Origin: Methanomicrobiales archaeon
Lineage (GTDB): Archaea > Halobacteriota > Methanomicrobia > Methanomicrobiales > JACTUA01
DNA: 9,012 nt
Assembly (NCBI GenBank): GCA_028678555.1
Contig: JAJRDF010000044.1
Location: 1-9,012, forward strand
Direction of reading: 5' to 3'
Shown: one piece after another, positions 1-6,197 of the stretch
How positions within the stretch are numbered: the stretch's first letter is position 1
Layout of the letters: each line of letters begins with the position of its first letter
Notes under the pieces: model-generated
Told to the model about the DNA's origin: nothing
The model's input: only the letters and a program-made list of their open reading frames with translations
Database searches by the model: none
Made by a program: the position numbers and the translations under genes

Positions 1-1088
1 ATGGGTTCCCAGCGGCCCTTCAGGGTCTTTTCCACCTGCGGGAGGGTGGTGTACTCCATCTCGTCCATGGAGAGACGGTGGGGCTCGAAGGGACCCTGGG
101 CCCGCAGCGTGTCGGCCAGCTCGTTGCACCGGGACCGGACCCGGTCAAAGCCGGGATCATCGAACATGTCCACGGGGCCGATCAGCTTCCCGTTACTCAC
201 CTGGAACCCCAGGCAGATCACCCGGGGCGGGCCATCGAACCGGGTGCAGTTGGCATCGGGAAGGCCCACCGGCATGAAGGGGCCGTGGTGGGAGCCTCGC
301 ATCCAGCCGGCCACGATCACCGGGATCGTGAAGGGCTCGATCACCTCGCCCACGGCAGGAAGGCCGCTCTGGGACCGGACGATCATGACCGGGTCGTCCT
401 TGCCCACGTACTTGCCGGCGATCAGGGCGAGCCGCTGGGTGGAGGTGGATGCGGCGATGACCCCATCCTTCCGGAAGACGTACTTGACCACGTAGCGGGA
501 AGGTGCCCCGATGTAGGCCAGCAGGCTGTAGGACTCCTCGGGGGTCCTGAACCGGACCTTCCGCTTCTCCATCACGTCGTGGACCTCGAAGATGAACCCG
601 TCATGCATCCCCGGGTCGATGACAAGGCCGGCCGTGTTGAACGGGTCCGCAAACATCTTGTACAGGAAGAAGTTCCATGCGCCGGGCTCGGTCTTGTCGG
701 CCATGAAACAGAGGACCGGGTCGCTCCCCCGCTCCTCGAACTCCATCTCCGCGACCCCCGGCCCCATCCCCTTCACGTTCCCGGAGAATGCCGTGGAGAG
801 GATATCCTGCCCTGCACCGTAGAGCTTCATCTCCTTCGCACGGGCCGCACATGCGGTGAAGACCTCGAAGGCCAGCCTGTGGATCTCGGGGTTGTCCTCC
901 CCCTTCGTATGGGTCATGATCAGCTCGAGATCGTCCCCGCAGTGGGTGACAAACGAGTCGATGATGGTCTTGCCCTCGGCAGCCTTCAGCATCTTTGCCG
1001 CCTTCTCCAGCAGCTCCGGATGGATCCGGGAGTGGCCCGGGTAGGAACCGATGTCCGCCTTGATGAGAGAGATGGTGGTCTTCGCCAT
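1..1088 (-). CDS. fbp: Fructose-1,6-bisphosphate aldolase/phosphatase, archaeal class V (3' end cut by window)
   Basis: Bifunctional gluconeogenic enzyme: it condenses dihydroxyacetone phosphate with glyceraldehyde 3-phosphate and dephosphorylates the product to fructose 6-phosphate in the cytoplasm. The 362 visible codons read from the ATG at 1088-1086 (MAKTTISLIKADIGS...) to ...LKGRWEP at the edge; the stop is outside. The family is about 365-390 residues, so only the last residues are missing. Family metal and substrate motifs are visible: ADIGS with Asp12, His19, GDD at 51-53, GAGQD with Gln94, DKTEPGA with Asp131, and GKYVGKDDP at 225-233. By known structures of the family, Lys230 should be the Schiff-base lysine, with Tyr227 and Tyr346 (MEYTTLP) as its switching partners. 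GGTGA lies 4 nt upstream of ATG as a weak ribosome site. The 90-bp gap after hsp20 contains a TATA-like element, so separate transcription is likely. Identity is very secure. Confidence 0.97.
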   Translation of the reverse strand, partial: MAKTTISLIKADIGSYPGHSRIHPELLEKAAKMLKAAEGKTIIDSFVTHCGDDLELIMTHTKGEDNPEIHRLAFEVFTACAARAKEMKLYGAGQDILSTAFSGNVKGMGPGVAEMEFEERGSDPVLCFMADKTEPGAWNFFLYKMFADPFNTAGLVIDPGMHDGFIFEVHDVMEKRKVRFRTPEESYSLLAYIGAPSRYVVKYVFRKDGVIAASTSTQRLALIAGKYVGKDDPVMIVRSQSGLPAVGEVIEPFTIPVIVAGWMRGSHHGPFMPVGLPDANCTRFDGPPRVICLGFQVSNGKLIGPVDMFDDPGFDRVRSRCNELADTLRAQGPFEPHRLSMDEMEYTTLPQVEKTLKGRWEP

Positions 1089-1090
1089 AC

Positions 1091-1130
1091 GGTCACCACA
1101 TAGTAGGTGAGAGTCACCCTATATGTACAT
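1091..1130 (-). promoter_or_regulatory. Probable fbp promoter with palindrome
   Basis: On the minus strand a TATA-like TACATATAG (about 1120-1128) lies roughly 33 bp upstream of the fbp ATG, which implies a very short leader. Between the TATA element and the start codon is the perfect inverted repeat GGTGA-gag-TCACC (1106-1118), placed where a repressor could block initiation. A related GGTCACC lies at 1091-1097 and overlaps the probable ribosome binding site. The TATA assignment is by pattern only. Confidence 0.45.
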
Positions 1131-1140
1131 GACGATATGG

Positions 1141-1170
1141 GAATCCGCCGTGCAGGATTCGGTGGAAAAA
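1141..1170 (-). terminator. Candidate terminator after hsp20: T-tract plus downstream hairpin
   Basis: Reading the minus strand, a run of five T (1170-1166) occurs 8 nt after the hsp20 TGA. It is followed by a perfect inverted repeat GAATCC-N8-GGATTC (1141-1160). Archaeal termination often uses T-tracts without a preceding hairpin, so the T-run is the more likely signal. The hairpin sits just upstream of the fbp TATA-like element and could belong to that promoter instead. Confidence 0.35.
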
Positions 1171-1178
1171 GAGGGGAA

Positions 1179-1613
1179 TCAGGAAGGGGTGCCGGAAGAG
1201 ATCTTGCGGAAGACCGCTTCCACCACACCGTGCCGGCAGGAACGCCGGACCGGCTCCGGTTCCACGCCCTGTATCGGCACCCGGGCCCGGTATCCCTGCA
1301 TGCCGGAGATACCCACGATCCACAGGATCCCATCCCGGATCCTGAGGTGCATCTGATCTTCATGGACCCCGGGCATCTCGGTGAGCACCTGGATTTCGTC
1401 GTCCGTTTCATGAACTTCTGCCTCGGTATCGATGACAGGTGCCACCGTGCCGGGCCCGGAGCCGTTCCCGCCTCCCCGGGCCGGCGCACCGTGGATCATG
1501 ATGAAGATCCCGTGCATGCCGGGCTGGGCCTCCCCCTGTTCCAGCGCCTGCCGCACCAGCTGCTTCACCATCTCCATGATCTTCTGGTAGTCTTCGCGGT
1601 CGTCGTCACCCAT
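1179..1613 (-). CDS. hsp20: Small heat shock protein, Hsp20/alpha-crystallin family
   Basis: ATP-independent holdase that keeps unfolding cytoplasmic proteins soluble. The protein has 144 residues. An acidic/amphipathic N-terminal helix region (about 5-28) is followed by a Gly/Ala-rich linker (about 43-58) and the alpha-crystallin domain at about 64-137. That domain shows the pattern VHETDDEIQVLTEMPGV, DGILWIVG and a final strand GVVEAVFRK. The start ATG (1613) has GAGGT eight nt upstream, overlapping the stop codon of cdc48, so the two genes form an operon with probable translational coupling. A C-terminal I-X-I motif, which usually docks subunits into large oligomers, is not visible: the protein ends soon after the last strand in ISSGTPS. 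It may therefore form small assemblies. Family assignment is firm; the partnership with Cdc48 is inferred from gene order. Confidence 0.9.
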   Translation of the reverse strand: MGDDDREDYQKIMEMVKQLVRQALEQGEAQPGMHGIFIMIHGAPARGGGNGSGPGTVAPVIDTEAEVHETDDEIQVLTEMPGVHEDQMHLRIRDGILWIVGISGMQGYRARVPIQGVEPEPVRRSCRHGVVEAVFRKISSGTPS

Positions 1614-1614
1614 T

Positions 1615-1627
1615 CGAGGTTACCTCG
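1615..1627 (-). promoter_or_regulatory. hsp20 ribosome binding site inside a stop-codon hairpin
   Basis: The cdc48 TAA stop lies at the centre of the perfect inverted repeat CGAGG-TAA-CCTCG on the mRNA strand. The 5' arm contains the only good Shine-Dalgarno for hsp20 (GAGGT, 8 nt before its ATG). In RNA the arm would be paired when the hairpin forms, so ribosomes finishing cdc48, or heat, could expose it. The inverted repeat is seen directly; the regulation is inferred. Confidence 0.5.
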
Positions 1628-4067
1628 CCGTCAGCATCTGTGTCATCTCGAAGTTTTTCTCTTTCTTCCCGAGCAGCTTCTCAAGGGTCGCGGTACCCTT
1701 CTTCACGGCCCCGAAGTCCTTCTTCCGGGCGAAGGTCTTTTTCCGGAGGTCCTCCATGGCCTTTGCCAGGTCATCGCCGCCCTCCGCACCCAGGGTCGCG
1801 AGATCGGCCCGCTTGATGGCGGAAGCCGCTGCCTCCAGGAGTTTGCGCTGCTCTGCGTTGTAGATCATCTCCCAGGACCGCCGCTCGTGCTCCTCCAGGG
1901 TATCGGCATCCAGCGACCCCTTCACCCGTCCCAGGGCTTCTTCGAAGTGATGCTTCGTGATCCGGATGTTCACCGCCGCGTCCTTCCGTTCCTGGTCGGA
2001 CTTTCCGGCCATCGCCGTGATGAACTCCCGCATGGCCCCGAGCTTCGCCTCCCGCACCAGCGCCTCGATATCAGCCCCCACGTACCCGTCGGTTTTCGCC
2101 ACGAGATCGGGAATCTTCAGGTCGCCTGCCAGGATCGCGTCCGCGTTCCTGAGATACACCTCGAAGATCTTCTGCCGGCTCTCGGCGTCAGGGGGCGGCA
2201 CGTAGATGACACGGTCCAGCCGCCCGGGGCGCATCAGCGCCGGGTCGATCATGTCGGGCCGGTTCGTTGCCGCCAGCACCACGACGTTCTTCAGCTCCTC
2301 GAGGCCGTCCAGCTCGGTGAGGACCTGGGAGACCACCGACTCGGTAACATGGGAAGACCCCATGTACATCCCACGCCGTGGCACGAGGGCATCCACCTCG
2401 TCGAAGAAGATGATGGAGGGTGCCGCCTGCCGGGCCTTGCGGAAGATCTCCCGTACCCCTTTCTCCGACTCCCCTACCCACTTAGAGAGGAGCTCGGGGC
2501 CCTTCACCGAGATGAAGTTGCACTCGCTCTCGTTCGCCACCGCCTTTGCGAGGAGCGTCTTCCCCGTGCCCGGCGCGCCGAAGAGGAGGATCCCCTTCGG
2601 GGGCTTCGTCTGCAGGGCGGCAAATACCTCGGGGTAGCGGAGCGGCCACTCCACCGCCTCGGAGAGCTCAGCCTTCACCTCTTCAAGGCCGCCCACGTCG
2701 GTCCATTTCACGTCCGGGATCTCGACGAGCACTTCCCGCATGGCGCTGGGCTCCACGTGTTTCAGCGCCTCGTCAAAGTCGCCCTTCGTCACCTTCAGCT
2801 CGTCCAGGATCTCGGCCGGGATCGTCTCCTCCATCTTGATCTTCGGGAGCTCGTCCCTGAGCGCATGCATGGCCGCCTCCTTCACGAGGAGCGCGATGTC
2901 TGCACCCACGAAGCCGTGGGTGATGTTGGCGTAGTCCTGCAGGTTCACCTCGTCCGAGAGGGGTACCCCGCGGGAGTGGACCTGGAAGATCTCCAGACGG
3001 CCCTTCTTGTCCGGGATCCCGATCTCGATCTCCCGGTCAAACCGGCCGCCCCGACGGAGCGCCGGGTCGATCTGGTCCGGGAGGTTCGTGGCCGCGATCA
3101 CGACCACCTGCCCCCGGGACTTGAGCCCGTCCATGAGCGCAAGGAGCTGGGCCACCACCCGCCGCTCCACCTCGCCTGTCACCTCGGCCCGCTTCGGAGC
3201 AATCGAGTCCAGCTCGTCAATGAAGATGATGGCAGGGGCGTTCTCCTGGGCCTCCTCGAACTTCTCCCGGAGCTGCTTCTCCGATTCCCCGTAGTACTTG
3301 GACATGATCTCCGGCCCCGAGAGGGTGACGAAGTATGCATCCACTTCGTTCGCCACCGCCTTTGCGATCAGGGTCTTCCCCGTCCCCGGCGGGCCGTGGA
3401 GGAGCACCCCCTTCGGGGGCTCGATTCCCAGCCGCTCGAAGATCTCCGGGTGCCGGAGCGGGAGCTCGATCATCTCCCGCACCAGCTGGAGCTCCTTCCC
3501 GAGGCCGCCAATATCCTCGTAGTGAACGTCAGCGATCTCTTTTCCCTTTTTCTCTTTCGAGGGCGCGTATGCCTCTTCCCGCAGCTCGATTTCCGTGTCA
3601 TCGGAAACGACACCCACTCCTTTGGGCACTACCTTGGCAATGACGAAAGTAAGGGGGTTGCCCAGCACATACACCCGGATCGCCTGCCCTTCCTCCACCG
3701 ACCGGCCCCGGAGCAACCGGAGCAGGTACTGCTCCCCGCCGACGAGCCTGATGGGCTGGGTGGGCTGGATCACCACCTTCTTGGCGTACGACACCTCGAT
3801 CTTCCGGATCCTCACCTTCTCATCGATGCCGGTGGCGGCAGTGGACCGGATGTTGCCGTCAATCCGGAGGATGGATTTCCGTGTGTCCTCGGGGTAGCCC
3901 GGCCAGACCACCGCCGTGGCCTTCTTTTTCCCCTCGATCTCGATGATGTCGCCTGAGACCAGGCCCAGCGCCTTCATCACGTCCATGGAGAGCCGTGCCA
4001 TGCCCCGGCCGGCATCCCCGTGGTACGCCTCCTTCACCGTCACGTCGTAGGAATCATTCGATGTCAT
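1620..4067 (-). CDS. cdc48: Cdc48/VAT-type AAA+ unfoldase with two ATPase rings
   Basis: Hexameric ATP-driven unfoldase that threads proteins through a central pore, often ahead of degradation. The protein has 815 residues. Residues about 5-185 form the N-domain (double-psi barrel plus Cdc48 domain 2, MARLSMDVMKALGLVSGD...). D1 has Walker A GPPGTGKT (225-232), pore loop KYYGES (257-262), Walker B IIFIDELDS (280-288), sensor AATN (325-328) and an arginine-finger region RRGGRFDR. D2 has Walker A GAPGTGKT (497-504), pore loop KWVGES (529-534), Walker B IIFFDEVDA (552-560) and AATN (599-602). After about residue 715 comes a charged, Lys-rich helical tail ending TQMLTAR. Thermoplasma VAT is about 745 residues, so this tail is longer than usual, and no C-terminal hydrophobic-Tyr-X proteasome-docking motif is visible. 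D2 has Ala where the P-loop normally has Pro. ATG at 4067 follows GAGGT at a good distance. First gene of an operon with hsp20. Confidence 0.97.
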   Translation of the reverse strand: MTSNDSYDVTVKEAYHGDAGRGMARLSMDVMKALGLVSGDIIEIEGKKKATAVVWPGYPEDTRKSILRIDGNIRSTAATGIDEKVRIRKIEVSYAKKVVIQPTQPIRLVGGEQYLLRLLRGRSVEEGQAIRVYVLGNPLTFVIAKVVPKGVGVVSDDTEIELREEAYAPSKEKKGKEIADVHYEDIGGLGKELQLVREMIELPLRHPEIFERLGIEPPKGVLLHGPPGTGKTLIAKAVANEVDAYFVTLSGPEIMSKYYGESEKQLREKFEEAQENAPAIIFIDELDSIAPKRAEVTGEVERRVVAQLLALMDGLKSRGQVVVIAATNLPDQIDPALRRGGRFDREIEIGIPDKKGRLEIFQVHSRGVPLSDEVNLQDYANITHGFVGADIALLVKEAAMHALRDELPKIKMEETIPAEILDELKVTKGDFDEALKHVEPSAMREVLVEIPDVKWTDVGGLEEVKAELSEAVEWPLRYPEVFAALQTKPPKGILLFGAPGTGKTLLAKAVANESECNFISVKGPELLSKWVGESEKGVREIFRKARQAAPSIIFFDEVDALVPRRGMYMGSSHVTESVVSQVLTELDGLEELKNVVVLAATNRPDMIDPALMRPGRLDRVIYVPPPDAESRQKIFEVYLRNADAILAGDLKIPDLVAKTDGYVGADIEALVREAKLGAMREFITAMAGKSDQERKDAAVNIRITKHHFEEALGRVKGSLDADTLEEHERRSWEMIYNAEQRKLLEAAASAIKRADLATLGAEGGDDLAKAMEDLRKKTFARKKDFGAVKKGTATLEKLLGKKEKNFEMTQMLTAR

Positions 4068-4072
4068 TGCTT

Positions 4073-4120
4073 ACCTCTGAAGAGAGTTTACCTAAAGTTA
4101 GGGTCCTGTAATATATAAAT
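4073..4120 (-). promoter_or_regulatory. cdc48-hsp20 promoter with TATA box, palindrome and Shine-Dalgarno
   Basis: On the minus strand an excellent TATA box, ATTTATATATTA (4120-4109), predicts a start of transcription near 4088-4090. Just upstream of that point is the perfect palindrome CCTAA-ct-TTAGG (4102-4091), in a typical repressor position. The ribosome site AGAGGT (4078-4073) precedes the ATG at 4067. The AT-rich TATA block stands out in otherwise GC-rich DNA. The half-site CTAA(C) resembles the reported Archaeoglobus HSR1 heat-shock operator (CTAAC-N5-GTTAG), but the spacing differs. Confidence 0.7.
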
Positions 4121-4157
4121 ATTTCTCATACCGCTTCTCGGTCCCACCTCACCGGGC

Positions 4158-4175
4158 AGCCGTTGAGAAACGGCT
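4158..4175 (+). other. Perfect stem-loop with GAGA tetraloop
   Basis: AGCCGTT-GAGA-AACGGCT is a perfect 7-bp stem closed by a GNRA-type loop. It lies between the divergent cdc48 and DUF2061 promoters, just upstream of the probable DUF2061 TATA element. As DNA it could be an operator. As RNA it would be a very stable hairpin if transcription starts further upstream at the shared AT-rich block. Confidence 0.4.
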
Positions 4176-4178
4176 CAC

Positions 4179-4219
4179 GCCTTTATCTGTACCCGTGCCG
4201 AGGAACCGGATGCGAGGAG
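4179..4219 (+). promoter_or_regulatory. Probable promoter and ribosome site of the DUF2061 gene
   Basis: The TATA-like CCTTTATCT/CTTTATCTG around 4180-4188 would place transcription start near 4207-4212. GAGGAG (4214-4219) lies 3 nt before the ATG at 4223 and is the only good ribosome site. The palindromic AT block at 4109-4124 could act as a second, more distal TATA box in this direction. Confidence 0.4.
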
Positions 4220-4222
4220 CGT

Positions 4223-4456
4223 ATGGAAGACAGGCACGAACCCCATGAATACCGGATCCGATCCCTGACCAAGGCCATCACCTACCGTGTCATCATCCTG
4301 GTGCTGGATTTCACGGCGGTCTACCTTCTGACCGGCAGATACGAGGTAGCCCTCGGATTCATGATCGTGAGCAACGTGTACACGAGCATCGCCTACTACT
4401 TCCACGAGAGGATCTGGAGCGGGATTGCGTGGGGGAGGAACCCGGCCGCGGGGTGA
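4223..4456 (+). CDS. Small membrane protein, DUF2061 family
   Basis: A 77-residue protein whose function is not known for the family. A short polar N-terminus (MEDRHEPHEYRIRS) precedes two hydrophobic stretches at about 17-37 (AITYRVIILVLDF...) and 41-59 (EVALGFMIVSNVYTS...). The family signature is visible as RSLTKAITYR at the first membrane entry and YYFHERIWSGIAWG at 58-71. Both ends are therefore probably cytoplasmic. The start at 4223 is chosen because it follows GAGGAG and the conserved region begins directly after it. An upstream in-frame TTG at 4163 lies inside a hairpin and ahead of the TATA element. The gene stands alone, divergent from cdc48 and convergent with the next gene, so context gives no role. 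Confidence 0.85.
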   Translation: MEDRHEPHEYRIRSLTKAITYRVIILVLDFTAVYLLTGRYEVALGFMIVSNVYTSIAYYFHERIWSGIAWGRNPAAG

Positions 4457-4464
4457 CCGGCCGG
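4442..4464. terminator. Candidate bidirectional hairpin between convergent genes
   Basis: CCGGCC (4442-4447) and GGCCGG (4459-4464) form a perfect 6-bp inverted repeat spanning the DUF2061 stop codon, 28 bp before the stop of the convergent membrane protein gene. No T-tract follows on either strand, so a terminator role is weakly supported. Confidence 0.25.
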
Positions 4465-4492
4465 GGTGGGCTCTTCTCAGGTACACCCCTGG

Positions 4493-6010
4493 CTAGCCGA
4501 ACTTGTCATGCACGGCCTTGACCGCTGCCTCGCTGCCCGGAGCCGTGCCAAGGCCCCAGAGGAAGATGGCAAAGTAATCCCCTGCCCCGGCACCGAAGGT
4601 TGCGTTGGCGAGGTACAGCTCCTTGTATCCGGTGATGACCAGTACGATTACCAGCAGGGCGAACGTGAGAACCCCGAAGATGCCGAGGCGGACCGCTGCC
4701 TTGGAGAACCGCAGGCCCCACCTTCTCCCGAACCGGTTCCACCAGTCCGGTTCCTTCGTCTCCACCTCATGATGCCGTGGGAATTTCATTTTGAAACTCA
4801 TCGTCGGGAACTCGCTCCTGATGGTCTTCTCCAGGGTCTTGATGTCCTGCTCCTGGGAGAGGCCTGTCAGGTTCACCCAAAATTCGGCGATCTTCTTCCC
4901 TTTTTCCGTCTCCCGTTCTTCGTCATTTTTCGGCTCGCGCATCGTGAGGAGCTGCACCACCCGCTCGAAGGTATCAAACACATTCTCCTGTCCGTCCAGT
5001 CCTGCTTCGAACTTCGCGAACGCATCCTGGAATTCCTTGAAATCCACCGGGGTCTGCAGCTGGGTATAGAGCCCGGAGAGAACCCTGCGTGATTCCTGGA
5101 GGTACCGGAATTTCCCGACCTGTGTTTCCTTTTCCTTGAGGTCTGCTTCCATCTTGTCCAGTTCCTTCTGGAGATCCCGGAGCCTCTGGATCTGAAGGGG
5201 CAGCCGGTCCCTGTATTCGCCCCAGTGGTCCCAGGAGGCCCATGCGTTCTTGATCGCCGCTTCCGCACCATCCGCATCGGAGATTGCCAGCCTGTCCACG
5301 GTCTTCGCCATATCCCGGTCGATCCCGGCCCGGAAGAACAGCCGGGGATCCAGGCTCATGTAGGTCTCATCACCGTCCCTGGTCTCTGCCAGGTTATCGT
5401 ACTGCATCCGGACCTCGTCGCCCTTCTTGCCCTTCGCACGGTAGTGGGACAGCCCTGCCCCCAGGAGGACCCCGATGAGAAGGACAAGGACGGGGCCCCA
5501 GGGTCCGTCCTTGAGGTTGACCGTCACCGGGACCTTGACGGTCCCCCTCGTCTGCTCCTGTCCCAGGTATGTGACCAGCAGGTTCCCAGCGAACTTTCCG
5601 CTGTGCACACCCCCCAGTTCGAAGCTCACGGGAACACTGGCCATGCCGTCGTCCTGGAGATCGGCTTCCGGGACGGTGGCATTTACTTCCGATGACAGGA
5701 TGGCATACGCACCATCATCACGTAACAGGTCCGATGAACGGACGCCGACATCGGTGATGTTCTGTGCAACCCAGACTGTGAGGGTCCGGATGACCGAAGT
5801 CTCCGAAGGGGCCTGTTCCGTGACATTTTCCGGTACCGGGTGCAGCGTGATCGGGATCCCGAATACCACCATGTATGGCTGTGTCTCGGTGATGGTAAGG
5901 GAGGCAGGTTCCACCACCACTTCCATCTGCGCCGCTGCCGGCATGGCCATCATCGCGAAAAGGATCAGTACCCCCAGGCACCGCCAATGCCTCACCGTAC
6001 CCCGTCTCAC
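4493..6010 (-). CDS. Unrecognised membrane protein: signal peptide, outside beta domain, cytoplasmic coiled coil, C-terminal membrane module
   Basis: I do not recognise a named family. Numbering from the GTG at 6010 gives 505 residues. Residues 1-28 look like a signal peptide (CLGVLILFAMMAMPAAAQ). Residues 29-168 are Val/Thr-rich, strand-like and carry NXS/T sites (for example NVT and NAT), consistent with an outside beta-sandwich. A membrane helix spans about 172-190 (GPVLVLLIGVLLGAGLSHY), followed by a Lys-rich stop-transfer. Residues about 195-435 are charged and helical, with a coiled coil at about 270-300 (LQKELDKMEADLKEKE). A second helix (about 441-461) is followed by the motif YKELYLANATFG...DYFAIFLWGLG. 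From memory, similar tails occur in other prokaryotic membrane-anchored proteins; this is unverified. The GTG at 6010 is preferred over the GTG at 6019 because AGAGGTGA lies 5 nt upstream of it and the 6019 codon is part of that ribosome site. Topology suggests a sensor or scaffold linking the outside to the cytoplasm. Confidence 0.75.
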   Translation of the reverse strand: MRRGTVRHWRCLGVLILFAMMAMPAAAQMEVVVEPASLTITETQPYMVVFGIPITLHPVPENVTEQAPSETSVIRTLTVWVAQNITDVGVRSSDLLRDDGAYAILSSEVNATVPEADLQDDGMASVPVSFELGGVHSGKFAGNLLVTYLGQEQTRGTVKVPVTVNLKDGPWGPVLVLLIGVLLGAGLSHYRAKGKKGDEVRMQYDNLAETRDGDETYMSLDPRLFFRAGIDRDMAKTVDRLAISDADGAEAAIKNAWASWDHWGEYRDRLPLQIQRLRDLQKELDKMEADLKEKETQVGKFRYLQESRRVLSGLYTQLQTPVDFKEFQDAFAKFEAGLDGQENVFDTFERVVQLLTMREPKNDEERETEKGKKIAEFWVNLTGLSQEQDIKTLEKTIRSEFPTMSFKMKFPRHHEVETKEPDWWNRFGRRWGLRFSKAAVRLGIFGVLTFALLVIVLVITGYKELYLANATFGAGAGDYFAIFLWGLGTAPGSEAAVKAVHDKFG

Positions 6011-6015
6011 CCCGC

Positions 6016-6052
6016 TCACCTCTGATGGGGATATCGGGGCAGGGATATAAAA
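6016..6052 (-). promoter_or_regulatory. TATA box and start-deciding Shine-Dalgarno of the membrane protein gene
   Basis: The minus strand reads TTTTATATC (6052-6044), a good TATA box, which predicts transcription start near 6022. The ribosome site AGAGGTGA (6023-6016) follows immediately. A start at this point leaves no room for translation from 6019 and supports the GTG at 6010, with a leader of about 12 nt. Confidence 0.6.
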
Positions 6053-6161
6053 AAGCTGCCGATTGCGCTCCCGGGAGGCGGGTCAGTCCCAGGGACAGGG
6101 AATTCTGCCCGTATTCCCTTTTCTTCCCCCGATTCAGATACCGACGTCACCCGGGATCCGG
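6053..6161. other. Intergenic stretch with short palindromes
   Basis: No coding potential is apparent between the SRPBCC terminator and the membrane protein promoter. Two short perfect palindromes stand upstream of the TATA box: CTCCCGGGAG (6068-6077) and GTCCC-a-GGGAC (6086-6096). They may be activator sites or chance in GC-rich DNA. Confidence 0.3.
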
Positions 6162-6188
6162 AAAATCCCTGCCGGGACAGCCCCCGGC
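6162..6188 (-). terminator. Hairpin plus TTTT downstream of the SRPBCC gene
   Basis: On the minus strand, 9 nt after the TAA stop, GCCGGG-N6-CCCGGC forms a perfect 6-bp stem (6188-6171), followed after 5 nt by TTTT (6165-6162). The placement fits transcript termination or 3' end protection, though the T-run is short. Confidence 0.4.
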
Positions 6189-6197
6189 ACTTTCCTC

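Noticed and set aside
78..1103. 341-codon open frame opposite fbp
   Set aside because: It mirrors the fructose bisphosphatase reading frame and has low-complexity Gly/Asp/His-rich composition.
1107..3956. 949-codon open frame on the plus strand opposite cdc48 and hsp20
   Set aside because: It is antisense to two firmly identified genes. Its protein is His/Leu/Arg/Pro-rich with repetitive composition, as expected from GC-rich codon use on the other strand.
4163..4222. Upstream TTG start extending the DUF2061 protein by 20 residues
   Set aside because: It lies within a perfect hairpin and upstream of the probable TATA element, and the extra residues do not resemble the family.
4457..4492. Small RNA or extra gene between the convergent genes
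   Set aside because: Only 36 bp are available, with no promoter-like sequence and no structure beyond the stop-codon hairpin.
6017..6019. GTG at 6019 as start of the membrane protein
   Set aside because: This GTG is part of the AGAGGTGA ribosome site and lies almost at the predicted transcription start. The GTG at 6010 has correct spacing.
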